From the IMG/VR virus record IMGVR_UViG_3300047476_000792, positions 1 through 64,000 of that record: 64,000 nucleotides of DNA; one strand, 5' to 3'. Shown in pieces: positions 7,266 to 15,392 of the stretch (the stretch's first letter is position 1; each line of letters starts with the position of its first letter). The translations under genes were made by a program, and so were the position numbers. Under the pieces are notes generated by a model. The model saw nothing but the letters and a program-made list of their open reading frames with translations. It searched no databases and was not told the DNA's origin. Source of the stretch: a virus.

Positions 7266-8099
7266 TTATCCCCCACTTGCAAATATTCTTGCATTATTTT
7301 CCATACGGGATGCAACTCCGCTTTTAGCTTTTTTAGCTTTTTCGTATTCCTTATTCGCAAGGTATTCTTTTGCTGCCTCTGGGAATTTACGACTCTTTAG
7401 CAAGAGTCGTGCCTTCGGAGAACCTGATAAATCCCCTCGGAAATAACCATCAAGAATAGCTATTTTCATATTTTTAGAAAATTTATTAAAATCTGCACCG
7501 AAATGTCTCTGGATAAGTGCTAATTTATTCTTTATATCGACCCTAAATATATCTTCTATTTCAGAATCAGTTAAGGTTTTTCCTTCAAACTTCTCCACTT
7601 CTTCAGGCTTTACGAGATGGCCAATGCCTATAGTTAAATTACCATATATATCTTTGTACATGGTATTATAGACACCTTCATGCTTCTTTATATATTTAAA
7701 GGCATCGCTGATAAAATCATCCGTTTTTATTTTTTCTGGATATTTTATAGTAGATAAATCTTGAATAAATTTATCTGTCAAAGGTGTTTCTTGTTTGGTT
7801 GCCGCTTTTGGAAACTCTATTTTACTAATTTGTTTAATAAGAGCATCCACCAATGGCGTAGCCATCTTCTTCGGAACCTCTTGTTGAATCGCTTGTAAGG
7901 TCTGTGGAGGAGTCTCTTTAGCCTTCTGTGTTACTATCTCTCGGAGCTTCGGTATTGTATAGTTATAATGCGTCACACCTAGCAAAAGAGCCATTGCAAT
8001 AAGACTTCTAGGATTCTGTAGATAACTTAAAACCGACTCTTCTATAATATCTGAATCACTCATATCAGTTAGTATATTATAAAGCTCATTAAATTTCAT
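7266..8099 (-). CDS. T4-type lysozyme (GH24) with tag and hydrophobic N-terminal segment
   Basis: A 277-aa protein. The C-terminal domain is a T4-type lysozyme: KKHEG, MYKDIYG and LTIGIGHL give E141, D150 and T156, the same spacing as T4 E11-D20-T26. It hydrolyses peptidoglycan. Ahead of it are a capsid-targeting-like peptide (MKFNELYNIL, with DIIEES at 17-22), a hydrophobic stretch at about 32-50 (SLIAMALLLG) and a linker. ATG at 8099 is preferred over one nine codons upstream because a late-type promoter (TGTAAATA, 5 nt, ATG) sits directly before it and its N-terminus aligns with the three downstream genes. It may be a virion-borne lysozyme rather than a free endolysin. Confidence 0.85.
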   Translation of the reverse strand: MKFNELYNILTDMSDSDIIEESVLSYLQNPRSLIAMALLLGVTHYNYTIPKLREIVTQKAKETPPQTLQAIQQEVPKKMATPLVDALIKQISKIEFPKAATKQETPLTDKFIQDLSTIKYPEKIKTDDFISDAFKYIKKHEGVYNTMYKDIYGNLTIGIGHLVKPEEVEKFEGKTLTDSEIEDIFRVDIKNKLALIQRHFGADFNKFSKNMKIAILDGYFRGDLSGSPKARLLLKSRKFPEAAKEYLANKEYEKAKKAKSGVASRMENNARIFASGG

Positions 8100-8112
8100 A
8101 ATACTATTTACA
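8100..8112 (-). promoter_or_regulatory. late-type leaderless promoter for the tagged lysozyme operon
   Basis: Minus-strand TGTAAATA (8112-8105) is followed by GTATT and the ATG at 8099. The same bases read on the other strand supply TTTACA, the -35 element of the divergent plus-strand promoter. Confidence 0.5.
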
Positions 8113-8152
8113 AACAAAAAAGACATAACTAAATAACATAGTTATGTCTTTT
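8107..8152 (+). promoter_or_regulatory. sigma70-like promoter with palindrome across the -10 box
   Basis: TTTACA (8107-8112), a 17-nt spacer, TAAATA (8130-8135), then 8 nt to ATG 8144. A perfect 14-bp inverted repeat (arms 8118-8131 and 8139-8152, 7-nt loop) is centred on the -10 and includes the start codon in its right arm. It could be an operator; read on either strand as RNA it also resembles a terminator hairpin with a T run. Confidence 0.5.
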
Positions 8153-8365
8153 CTACCTCGTTCTGTTCTTTATTTCAGTCTAGCAATTGTCGCATCTGTA
8201 TGGATACATGGCTGTTGGTCTGTTGTAAATCATTCCATTGATAAATATCCCCTAGAAGTTAAACCAAAATCTAATCCTGGTCTTTTTCTATTTCCATCAA
8301 CTCCGAATCTTCTACCACAGCAGAATTTTCAAAAGAACTTATCCTACTCAGTGGATCGGGAGTAA
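8144..8365 (+). CDS. small membrane protein or lipoprotein (possible), 73 aa
   Basis: A lone plus-strand frame inside a minus-strand region. The first 25 residues form a hydrophobic segment with Leu/Val/Ala (SVLYFSLAIVASVWIHGC), possibly a signal anchor or a lipoprotein signal ending at Cys. It is supported by a promoter with the same geometry as other genes here. Against it, its last 95 bases lie antisense over the end of the phosphoesterase gene. Being beside a lysozyme, a spanin-like role can be imagined but nothing proves it. Confidence 0.4.
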   Translation: MSFLPRSVLYFSLAIVASVWIHGCWSVVNHSIDKYPLEVKPKSNPGLFLFPSTPNLLPQQNFQKNLSYSVDRE

Positions 8366-9068
8366 CATCCACAAGTTCATTGATGTCGAAACATCTGAAC
8401 CATGTTCCGTTGATGTATGTAGATGTAGATACGTGAAAGTGTCCGTGCCATAAAATAGATGGATTTATATGGTTATATAGAAGACTTATATTTTTCCGCT
8501 CTTTTATTAAATCTTCTCTCAATGCAGGATCATTCTTCAGATACCATGCAATATTAGAGAATCCGTCATTTGGTGGTGCTTCAGTTGGGCAGGAATGTGT
8601 TACAAGTATATCAGCTTGTGGTAGTGTTTCATAGTCATCTCGAAGAATGAACGTTTCGTCCACCCAATAATCCTGATTTACATCCCGCCGAGTCCTGTCA
8701 ATAGAAGTAGCACCTCCGACAAATAATACAACCTTACCATTTATTTCATAGTAGGTGTAATCGGGAACAAATGTAATTCTTTTGTATTTCGCAGTCCAAT
8801 GATTTGGTTTATAAAAAGATGGATTAGAATGATTCCCTCTTACTATTAAAATATCTCCATCGTTCTCTTCACAGTATTTCTCTAAACAATCTAGATCAAA
8901 TTCATCTATAAATCGCTGATTAAATCCTTCTCCCGCATCACCACAATGAATAAGAACAAAATCTTTTAAATTATAATGCTTTATCAAACTCTCGAAATCG
9001 AGAGAATGGGTGTCTCCGAGAGCGTAAACATTCTTTTTGTTATACTGTTTGATATTATTTAAATGCAT
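8271..9068 (-). CDS. calcineurin-like metallophosphoesterase
   Basis: A 265-aa metallophosphoesterase with all metal-ligand motifs in order: LGDTHS (D-x-H), HCGDAGEG (GD), VRGNHSN (GNH), VTHSCP (H) and WHGHFH (GHxH). It should coordinate two metal ions and hydrolyse a phosphoester; substrate unknown (nucleotides or nucleic acid are common for phage members). It starts overlapping the preceding gene by 14 nt. Confidence 0.85.
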   Translation of the reverse strand: MHLNNIKQYNKKNVYALGDTHSLDFESLIKHYNLKDFVLIHCGDAGEGFNQRFIDEFDLDCLEKYCEENDGDILIVRGNHSNPSFYKPNHWTAKYKRITFVPDYTYYEINGKVVLFVGGATSIDRTRRDVNQDYWVDETFILRDDYETLPQADILVTHSCPTEAPPNDGFSNIAWYLKNDPALREDLIKERKNISLLYNHINPSILWHGHFHVSTSTYINGTWFRCFDINELVDVTPDPLSRISSFENSAVVEDSELMEIEKDQD

Positions 9069-9540
9069 CTTTCTGCCTTTTAACTGTCTCTTCCTCAGAC
9101 TCCCATATATGTAACGGCGAGTTCTGATAGAACTTTACATCGGCTTCTTTTTTCTGCAACACCTTTTTTAAAAAGTCTTGCATATTCTGCCCCTTTTCGG
9201 TGATCATCGGAGTATTAATGATAAGTTCTTGAAGAACTTCGTAAATATTATAACGTTTCCAAAACATGTCATGAAAACGCTCATTAGTTTCTTTTTCAGT
9301 AACTATTGCCTTCTTCTCTTTGACAATATCTATTAGTCTTCCGGTGTCATAATCACCTTCCCATTTAAAACGAGTCAGATTAATTTCATCATCATCAAAT
9401 CCTAAATCTTTAAGTTTAAACTCTTTAATCAAAAGACTCTTACGTATTTGTTCGGGAATTTGAGATACATCCGTCATGAATGCGGTCATCTGCTTTGATA
9501 CTTTATTGAAAAGTATATAAATTTTATAGTCCTCTTCCAT
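9055..9540 (-). CDS. hypothetical protein, 161 aa
   Basis: Not recognised. A charged 161-aa soluble protein, lysine/glutamate-rich in its second half (MQDFLKKVLQKKEADVKFY), tightly packed between the HAD protein and the metallophosphoesterase (one-base gap and 14-nt overlap). Likely translated with both. Confidence 0.65.
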   Translation of the reverse strand: MEEDYKIYILFNKVSKQMTAFMTDVSQIPEQIRKSLLIKEFKLKDLGFDDDEINLTRFKWEGDYDTGRLIDIVKEKKAIVTEKETNERFHDMFWKRYNIYEVLQELIINTPMITEKGQNMQDFLKKVLQKKEADVKFYQNSPLHIWESEEETVKRQKDAFK

Positions 9541-9541
9541 A

Positions 9542-9895
9542 TTATGTTAATCTCTTTCCGGTATTAGGCTCTACCGCAACCGCTCTATCGTCCCAAAATT
9601 CATACATTGCAGAATATTTTATACAAGTAACTTCAAGTTCTTGGCCTAAGTGTTTCTTACACCACATTTTAATAGCTTGCTCTGCTTCAACTTGTTCATT
9701 TATAGGATGATCTGGTGCGACTCTTGCAGTGAAAATCTTAACGAGCTTGCCCTCAGATAACCACTTCTTAACACGTTCCACCATTTCAGGAATAGGTTCC
9801 CCTAATGTAGAAGGGGAAACCCATTTTTCATATGTAGCAAGAGTTTTATCAAAATCTACACCTATATATCCCTTTTGTTTATATCTTCTCGCCAT
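9542..9895 (-). CDS. HAD-like phosphatase
   Basis: A 117-aa HAD-superfamily protein: GVDFDKTLA (DxDxT nucleophile motif), VKIFTAR (motif II Thr) and YEFWDDRAVAV (acidic motif). At this size it lacks a large cap domain, like phage HAD proteins related to the 3'-phosphatase part of polynucleotide kinase. A DNA/RNA 3'-phosphatase working with the kinase and ligase at 2.3-4.9 kb is a reasonable inference, not shown. One base separates its start from the stop of the upstream 36-aa gene. Confidence 0.75.
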   Translation of the reverse strand: MARRYKQKGYIGVDFDKTLATYEKWVSPSTLGEPIPEMVERVKKWLSEGKLVKIFTARVAPDHPINEQVEAEQAIKMWCKKHLGQELEVTCIKYSAMYEFWDDRAVAVEPNTGKRLT

Positions 9896-9896
9896 T

Positions 9897-10007
9897 TTAT
9901 TTCATCAACTCATCTATCAACTCATCTATCAACTCTAAAATTATTTCAACTATATACCACATACAGAATGCTACAACTGCAATGGATATATAATTGATAA
10001 TATTCAT
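9897..10007 (-). CDS. 36-aa membrane protein with tandem ELID repeats
   Basis: A very short frame begins by ATGA overlap with the upstream gene and ends one base before the HAD start, so it is coupled on both sides. Residues about 4-24 (INYISIAVVAFCMWYIVEII) form one transmembrane helix; the tail is LELIDELIDELMK, encoded by a 12-base unit repeated in tandem. A single-pass micropeptide; function unknown. Confidence 0.55.
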   Translation of the reverse strand: MNIINYISIAVVAFCMWYIVEIILELIDELIDELMK

Positions 10008-10255
10008 AAAACTTCGACATTCTTCTCATCAGTTATATCGAATATATAACAATCAAAGTCACGCGAATCTAGTATTTGACCGACTATATATTCTGCCATG
10101 TCCATGTACGAAATTCCATCTGGAAAATCGTCCACACTCCAACCAAAACAATTCTTCTCATTTGAGAGAATACTTGCAACAGCTTCAACTTCATTCTCTG
10201 CCGTTATTATTCGGCACCAGTTATCAGTCAAATCAAATAAAAAATATTTTCTCAT
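10004..10255 (-). CDS. hypothetical protein, 83 aa
   Basis: Not recognised. An acidic 83-aa soluble protein (begins MRKYFLFDLTDNWCRIITAE) with alternating strand-like and helical stretches. It overlaps the 36-aa gene by four bases and follows the DUF5662 gene by three bases. Confidence 0.65.
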   Translation of the reverse strand: MRKYFLFDLTDNWCRIITAENEVEAVASILSNEKNCFGWSVDDFPDGISYMDMAEYIVGQILDSRDFDCYIFDITDEKNVEVL

Positions 10256-10258
10256 AAA

Positions 10259-10717
10259 TTAGAAGTATTCCTTTACAGTATTTTCGAAAATCTTCACTAG
10301 TTGTGGTGACATATTAAATCTCTCCGCATTTATCTCGATAGATTTTCTGATGTTACCGTTTTTATTCCGCGAAGTTGCAGCTTTCCAATCTGCCAGCATT
10401 TCTAACAAATCCACTAAATTCATATCATCTATTCCGTTTTTATGAAATTCTGGATGATGTCGATTGTTGGCATAGTGGTGGTCAATTGCAGGTTTGACTC
10501 GTTCTAATAATTTCTTATATTCATCAGAACCATACTCTACCTTTGCAAGTTCTTCGTGGGTTTCCCCGAAAATCTCTTGCTCTGGTGATTCCAGTTTAGA
10601 CTGGTCGTGCTCTCTTGCTCGTTTATCTAACTCAGAGATAAACTTGTAAATATTTCCCCTAACAACATGGATATGCTTAATAGTATCCATGTTACTTTTT
10701 ATCACTCCATCATTCAT
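10259..10717 (-). CDS. DUF5662-like phage protein
   Basis: A 152-aa protein resembling the DUF5662 family found in many phages. Recognisable segments are DTIKHIHVVRGNIYKFISEL, REHDQSKLESPE, AIDHHYANNRHHPEFH and LVDLLEMLADWKAAT. The conserved His/Asp pattern suggests a metal-binding helical fold; the family has no known reaction that I can state. It lies three bases downstream of the VWA gene. Confidence 0.72.
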   Translation of the reverse strand: MNDGVIKSNMDTIKHIHVVRGNIYKFISELDKRAREHDQSKLESPEQEIFGETHEELAKVEYGSDEYKKLLERVKPAIDHHYANNRHHPEFHKNGIDDMNLVDLLEMLADWKAATSRNKNGNIRKSIEINAERFNMSPQLVKIFENTVKEYF

Positions 10718-10720
10718 AAA

Positions 10721-12739
10721 TTATAGATATTCTTTAGTTTCCTTGGTATTGATTACAAGACCATCATACTCAAAACTATCAGATTTCTCTACATCAGAGA
10801 ACCATGAATTGGTAATAATAAGGAAGAACTTCATTGATGAAACTTTCTGAGAAAGTAGGTCAACGGTATCTTCAATACCTTCGAGAGTCTTCTGACAGTA
10901 TTCGACAAACGTCTCAGTGCCAAGGGATTTGAGCATCTCATTATATTTCTCGAAAAGAGGCCAACAAATATTATCACCAACATTAGGCTTGCCTTTCTTT
11001 TCAAACTTTTCATATGACTTGCTCGCAGAAATAGTTGCAGCGCCTTTTAGCTGTGCAGTAAGTTCCAAGAAAGGAACAAAGTCTGCATTCTCATCCTTTG
11101 GTTTATATTCTGATTTCGGCTTAAATCTCATCAACGAATCAAGCCCCATTTCATCAAGAAGTTTTGCACCTTCTTCTCCATAATTCTGGACACGAAGATC
11201 GACAAGATTCTTCTGCTTAGAATTAGCCTTAATATAGAAACGGAGAACACTCGCATGTGCTTTTTCTGCAATAAGAGTTTTATAGACAGATGCAAAATCT
11301 TTAATACTGACAGTTTTTTGATTTTCATCAAAAAGATCAATCGCTTCAGCAGGTTTGATAGTATAACCTCCTCCATTTGAGGGGTCGTCAAATTCTAAAC
11401 TAATAGTATCATAGTTGAAATCACCATTAGCAACAAACATATAATTTCTAAAGGTAGGCGCTTCGATAGGGAATGTAATTGGATTTGTTGCAGTTTTATT
11501 ATAATCTTCTACCCTCTGTGCAAGGTCCAAATCATTAATACCTTCAAGGTTTCCATTACGAACCGTTAGGAATGAAATATTCGCACGGTCTTCATTTCCG
11601 GTAATACCTACAATCTTTGCATGGGTATCAATAGTTTTGAACACTACCTTACTAGCATCGGTTCCTGCGCGTGTAACGGCTTTGTATGGGGAATATGCGA
11701 GGTTAATAGCGACCTTCCCAAGATTATCCTTAATGGATTTTACAAAGGATTCGAGAGAAACCGTATTTCCAACTTCAGATTTAGTAATCACACCGCCCAC
11801 AAGCGCAAGATCTTTAAGTTTATTTTCGGCATTACCTTTCTGAGCAACTGTAAAAGATTTCTGAAGCATCTTAGAATTAGGAAGATCGCCCGCAGTTCTA
11901 AGAACCTTCACACCAAGACTTGCCTTAGTTTTCTGACTAAGAATATATGCAAGAGAGTAGACAAATTTACCATCAGTGAGTTGTTCAGCCGGAAGATTAT
12001 CAAGTTCATCATAATCAATCGCAAAAAGTTCACCTTCTTTGTCAGTCTCTTGAACTTCTACAGTCTTATCCTTGCGAACAAGTGGAATAATTTCTGAATC
12101 CGTGACTTGCCAAATAACATCGTAGCACTTCTCAAGCTGAACAACTTTGGTAGTTTTCTTAGACTTGACTAAAGTTTCACCACTCTGTTTAAGTTGGGTA
12201 TAATCTGAAATATGATTGAAAACACCGTTGAGGGATTCGGTCATATCAAGCAGAAGACGACGGTTATAGTTACTTCCATAACCTACCACCGTCTTAGAGG
12301 AGAACTTAGTAGAAAGAGCCTTACAAAGTTTCAGAGTATCGGATTCGTTATTGTAATGATTTGCATAACCATCGCTAAGGAAATAAAATACAGAATTCGT
12401 GTTTCCTGATGTAAGTTTAACATCATCGAAAATACGAGTGTTTAATTCTCCAAGAGAATCATTAAAATTAGTCATTCCTCGGGAAGAAATCTTAGTATTG
12501 ACAAGTGCAAGGATATTTTGGGACTTTTTAAGTCCCCTTACAAAGAAGTCGAAGTCATTATGACTTGAGAAAGTTGCAACCGTAATTGTGTCGGTTTCGT
12601 GCATGTTTTCTACGACTGCTTTAACCGTTTCCTTTAAAGCCGAAACCGAGTTCCAAATGGAACCACTATTGTCAATTAGGAGGAAATAATCTGTCGATTT
12701 TACTGATGCTTCTGAGTTTTTTGGAATATTAATTTTCAT
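10721..12739 (-). CDS. von Willebrand factor A-domain protein, 672 aa
   Basis: A large protein whose N-terminal 200 residues form a VWA domain with an intact MIDAS: FLLIDNSGSIW (DxSxS, residues about 20-30), SRGMTNFNDS (Thr) and FYFLSDGYAN (Asp). VWA domains bind ligands through a metal ion. The remaining 470 residues are not recognised and look like several alpha/beta domains. A sigma70-like promoter (TGGACA, 17 nt, TATATT) precedes it. It may be an adaptor in an AAA/VWA-type assembly, but no partner is evident nearby. Confidence 0.78.
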   Translation of the reverse strand: MKINIPKNSEASVKSTDYFLLIDNSGSIWNSVSALKETVKAVVENMHETDTITVATFSSHNDFDFFVRGLKKSQNILALVNTKISSRGMTNFNDSLGELNTRIFDDVKLTSGNTNSVFYFLSDGYANHYNNESDTLKLCKALSTKFSSKTVVGYGSNYNRRLLLDMTESLNGVFNHISDYTQLKQSGETLVKSKKTTKVVQLEKCYDVIWQVTDSEIIPLVRKDKTVEVQETDKEGELFAIDYDELDNLPAEQLTDGKFVYSLAYILSQKTKASLGVKVLRTAGDLPNSKMLQKSFTVAQKGNAENKLKDLALVGGVITKSEVGNTVSLESFVKSIKDNLGKVAINLAYSPYKAVTRAGTDASKVVFKTIDTHAKIVGITGNEDRANISFLTVRNGNLEGINDLDLAQRVEDYNKTATNPITFPIEAPTFRNYMFVANGDFNYDTISLEFDDPSNGGGYTIKPAEAIDLFDENQKTVSIKDFASVYKTLIAEKAHASVLRFYIKANSKQKNLVDLRVQNYGEEGAKLLDEMGLDSLMRFKPKSEYKPKDENADFVPFLELTAQLKGAATISASKSYEKFEKKGKPNVGDNICWPLFEKYNEMLKSLGTETFVEYCQKTLEGIEDTVDLLSQKVSSMKFFLIITNSWFSDVEKSDSFEYDGLVINTKETKEYL

Positions 12740-12753
12740 ATAAATGAGGCTTT

Positions 12754-12782
12754 AATATAGCACACTTGTTAGGCATTGTCCA
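12754..12782 (-). promoter_or_regulatory. sigma70-like promoter for VWA gene
   Basis: Minus strand: TGGACA (12782-12777), 17 nt, TATATT (12759-12754), then 14 nt to ATG 12739. Its leader, about 7 nt, is a little longer than for other promoters here. Confidence 0.45.
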
Positions 12783-12783
12783 G

Positions 12784-13017
12784 TCAATTTTTCAACAAAA
12801 AACTCTCCTGTAAACTAGCAATGACCAAACTTTCGACATTTTTAGTATCATACGAATCTACTTCAAATAATCTAAACTCTCTACCAATTCGCATCAATCT
12901 TTCTTGGAATAAACTATCCTCCCATTTCGGAGTTTTGAACTTTTCTGAAAAATTACTATTATGGTGTGCTATGCGTTTTGCACAATGTTTAATATACTCT
13001 CTTCCTAAATCATTCAT
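12784..13017 (-). CDS. hypothetical protein, 77 aa
   Basis: Not recognised. A helical, charged 77-aa protein (begins MNDLGREYIKHCAKRIAHHN). It ends in the gap before the VWA promoter and is one base from the following upstream gene. Last gene of its operon. Confidence 0.6.
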   Translation of the reverse strand: MNDLGREYIKHCAKRIAHHNSNFSEKFKTPKWEDSLFQERLMRIGREFRLFEVDSYDTKNVESLVIASLQESFLLKN

Positions 13018-13018
13018 C

Positions 13019-13282
13019 CTAAGTATTCAAATTCTCCGCTGTCAATTTCCAACATTCCGCCTTCAACTTTAAATAAATTAATAGAACATCTTCATCAGAT
13101 TCTCTATGGGATCTTTCACTAATACACTCCGCACAAGCATATATGATAGAATCTGTATATTCTTCTGTATCAAGATATAAAGAATCTCTTGACATCCATG
13201 ACATAACAGCGGGCTCGGAAATATCATATTCATCAAGAATACGTTTTATTTCGGGAAGTGTTTGAATTCTTCGAGCGAGCAT
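13019..13282 (-). CDS. hypothetical protein, 87 aa
   Basis: Not recognised. An 87-aa helical protein with several Cys (YACAECISERSH, KAECWKL). ATG at 13282 is chosen over an in-frame TTG two codons upstream; it lies 2 nt after the stop of the upstream gene. Confidence 0.6.
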   Translation of the reverse strand: MLARRIQTLPEIKRILDEYDISEPAVMSWMSRDSLYLDTEEYTDSIIYACAECISERSHRESDEDVLLIYLKLKAECWKLTAENLNT

Positions 13283-13284
13283 AA

Positions 13285-13509
13285 TCAATAAATCAATTTT
13301 TTATCGGTCATAACCTCTTCTAATTCACGACACATTTCTTGAATTTGTTTGTTCTTAGAATCTAGATATAACCGTAATCCGCCAAATTTTATTTTGATCT
13401 GTAATATTTTAAAATTAGGATCAATTTCCTTGACATACTCCAAAAATTGATCAAGAACAGTATACCAAACACTCGGCGTAGGATTTCCTAATCCCCCCAC
13501 CCATACCAT
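13285..13509 (-). CDS. small phage protein, 74 aa
   Basis: A 74-aa protein with the segment IKIKFGGLRLYLDS and a C-terminal charged helix ending CRELEEVMTDKK. The 'kFGgLR' arrangement occurs in small conserved phage proteins of unknown function; that similarity is from memory only. It overlaps its upstream neighbour by 22 nt. Confidence 0.6.
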   Translation of the reverse strand: MVWVGGLGNPTPSVWYTVLDQFLEYVKEIDPNFKILQIKIKFGGLRLYLDSKNKQIQEMCRELEEVMTDKKLIY

Positions 13510-13691
13510 TTTTCAGGAACACAGTCTTTCCATTTTTCTTTAGCTTCTTTGTATAGCCTTTCCTGCTCCTCCAAAGTCTTATCCATATCAGTAGATTTTC
13601 CTGTCCGAAAATCATAAGGATTTACATCCTCAGGATAATAGGAATCGGGTGCTAATTTAAATGTTTTGATCAATTCTTGTGCTTTGTTCAT
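13488..13691 (-). CDS. hypothetical protein, 67 aa
   Basis: Not recognised. A hydrophilic 67-aa protein with a Lys/Glu-rich helix (LEEQERLYKEAKEKWKD) and aromatic C-terminus (WYGWGD). The last seven codons overlap the next gene in another frame. Confidence 0.55.
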   Translation of the reverse strand: MNKAQELIKTFKLAPDSYYPEDVNPYDFRTGKSTDMDKTLEEQERLYKEAKEKWKDCVPEKWYGWGD

Positions 13692-13692
13692 A

Positions 13693-14169
13693 TTATTCTG
13701 CTATTACAATACTATACCGTAAATGTTTCACGGGATCAACCCAATGTACTGCATCATACGGAAAATCTATATATTGGCCCGATTTATCATAGAGTTTTTC
13801 TATTCCCCCATTAATTTCACACACTAAACCATCACAATCACTATCCGTCAATGTAATTAAATGAAGTTTCCTAATTGAATATGCATCACGATGGGGAGCG
13901 ATGAAATCAGTAGGTTCATATCGCTGAACCTGTATAAAATCATACATATATTTCAAATCAGGATCAAAATCGGCATCAGCAAAAACAGCATCCTTCATCT
14001 CCTGTGTCATATCGCAACATTTTAAAGTTGTAAACCTTGAACAAACACCGGGAATTAATGATTCGTGCGCATCATCGCCTTCACGGGGTTTGAATAAATG
14101 TAAATGGTTATTAATATGTTCCATAATCTCTGGAACATTTCTAATGAAATTTGGAATCGTTTTGATCAT
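13693..14169 (-). CDS. 2OG-Fe(II) oxygenase
   Basis: A 158-aa dioxygenase of the prolyl-4-hydroxylase-like type. PHRDAY gives the HxD iron ligands, VHWVDPV the distal His, and LRYSIV the Arg that binds 2-oxoglutarate; QVQRYEPTDFIAPHRD is the usual run-in. Phage members are thought to hydroxylate proteins or nucleic acids; substrate not evident. ATG at 14169 is preferred because upstream in-frame residues overlap the neighbouring gene and do not look like the family. Confidence 0.82.
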   Translation of the reverse strand: MIKTIPNFIRNVPEIMEHINNHLHLFKPREGDDAHESLIPGVCSRFTTLKCCDMTQEMKDAVFADADFDPDLKYMYDFIQVQRYEPTDFIAPHRDAYSIRKLHLITLTDSDCDGLVCEINGGIEKLYDKSGQYIDFPYDAVHWVDPVKHLRYSIVIAE

Positions 14170-14557
14170 AACTATGTTTAATATGTAATAATAGTCTAAA
14201 CTCTCGGTCACATAGAGGAAACCAGAAAGAATTTTGCAACTCTTTTTTACCAATGATAAAAGTCTCATCTTCTAACATCTGCTCGAACAATTGAGAAATA
14301 CGTTCGCGTAACAATTTTTTATCATATCGCTCTTCACGAAAACCTACATCTCTTAAAATACTGGTTATAGATTCTAAAAAATCAGGAGAAATTAATTTAT
14401 CATTAAATTCAAAGGTTATTCTATCGTCCTCAAACCGATTGATAATGCCTGCTAGATCATTCTTAATAAAGTTAAAGATTTTCCTCTCGAAGGGATCAGA
14501 TTTTATTGCTTCTGTTGCGCCTATTCCACTTCTCCACAGTTCTTCGGCATAATTCAT
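14141..14557 (-). CDS. hypothetical protein, 138 aa
   Basis: Not recognised. A 138-aa helical, charged protein (begins MNYAEELWRSGIGATEA) overlapping the methyltransferase by four bases and the oxygenase by 29. Overlap on both sides suggests co-translation with these two enzymes. Confidence 0.6.
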   Translation of the reverse strand: MNYAEELWRSGIGATEAIKSDPFERKIFNFIKNDLAGIINRFEDDRITFEFNDKLISPDFLESITSILRDVGFREERYDKKLLRERISQLFEQMLEDETFIIGKKELQNSFWFPLCDREFRLLLHIKHSYDQNDSKFH

Positions 14558-15057
14558 TTTGTTGTCCAGTCTATAACCTTTATATCGCCTTCATTCTTAT
14601 TCACAAGAATAGCAGAAAGGGCGAATCCTGATTGTGGAAATTCTTTAGGAGTATCCACATATAATAATTCTCTAACATAAAATCCCATCTGTCTAATGTC
14701 TCTCATTCGTGCTTTTAGTGCCAGAACATGATTAACCGTCACCAATGTAACAATATTATCAGAGATTTCCATCGAATGTTTCATGAAATCCCGATGCAAA
14801 GACCAAGGGAAATTAGATATAATCCAATCCACCTTTTCGTGATAATCAAAAAAATCTCGTCCTTCATCAATCTCACACCAATCGGGATTTATACCATATT
14901 TCTCAAATGCTCTCACGAATGCACCAGTTCCTTTGCACGGATCAAGACACTTTTTACCAAAAGGATTGAAGTGACCTACGATTCTTTCCGCAAGATCGTC
15001 AGGCGTGTATACTCGATCATTAGTTTTACTATCAGTAGGTATTAAAGACTTTCCCAT
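14554..15057 (-). CDS. DNA adenine-type methyltransferase
   Basis: A 167-aa class I methyltransferase. RVYTPDDLAERIVGHF resembles motif X, LDPCKGTGAFVRAF is the SAM-binding motif I, WCEIDEGRDFFDY motif II/III, and WIISNFPWSLH occupies the catalytic (N/D)PP(Y/F/W) position as NFPW. The substitution of the first Pro by Phe is tolerated in some phage enzymes but leaves activity uncertain. It is short and has no obvious target-recognition domain. Likely role: self-methylation against restriction, or nucleic-acid modification. Confidence 0.75.
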   Translation of the reverse strand: MGKSLIPTDSKTNDRVYTPDDLAERIVGHFNPFGKKCLDPCKGTGAFVRAFEKYGINPDWCEIDEGRDFFDYHEKVDWIISNFPWSLHRDFMKHSMEISDNIVTLVTVNHVLALKARMRDIRQMGFYVRELLYVDTPKEFPQSGFALSAILVNKNEGDIKVIDWTTK

Positions 15058-15392
15058 AATTCTTTATTTTCATTTTTATTACCAATCAATTCGTATGAAG
15101 AATCGGGATAAAATATAACCGGAAAATATATACACTTATGGAGATATTCTTTTCCAACCCCCTTTATACGCACCAAATCATTTATATATAATAAATTATC
15201 ACTATTATCCCGTTGACCAATTGAATACTCTATCTCGTATTGTTCCGAAACATCTTTAGGATTCATCCAACAGCCATGAACGGTAATATCTACCTCAAAA
15301 GGTTTCCCATTATGATCAACCCAAACATAAGTTTCCCATTCCCCCTGTTTAAAATATTTATTATTTTTCTTATCCCAAACTCTATATTTCAT
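15042..15392 (-). CDS. YopX-like protein
   Basis: A 116-aa protein with the YopX layout: KYRVWDKKNNKY at the N-terminus, SIGQRDNSDNLLYINDLVRI in the middle (the 'tGl.D.ngk.IyegDiv' region) and a beta-rich end. YopX proteins are common in phages of Firmicutes and others; function unknown. A second member is at 42979. The start overlaps the upstream stop as ATGA. Confidence 0.7.
   Translation of the reverse strand: MKYRVWDKKNNKYFKQGEWETYVWVDHNGKPFEVDITVHGCWMNPKDVSEQYEIEYSIGQRDNSDNLLYINDLVRIKGVGKEYLHKCIYFPVIFYPDSSYELIGNKNENKELWESL

Noticed and set aside
9900-9940. Tandem ATCAACTCATCT units as a DNA iteron
   Set aside because: They are in frame within a coupled 36-aa gene (ELID repeats); only about three units, so an origin is not supported.
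11621-12097. 158-aa plus-strand frame
   Set aside because: Lies wholly antisense to the VWA gene, which has a MIDAS motif and promoter; no motif, no start context. A shadow.
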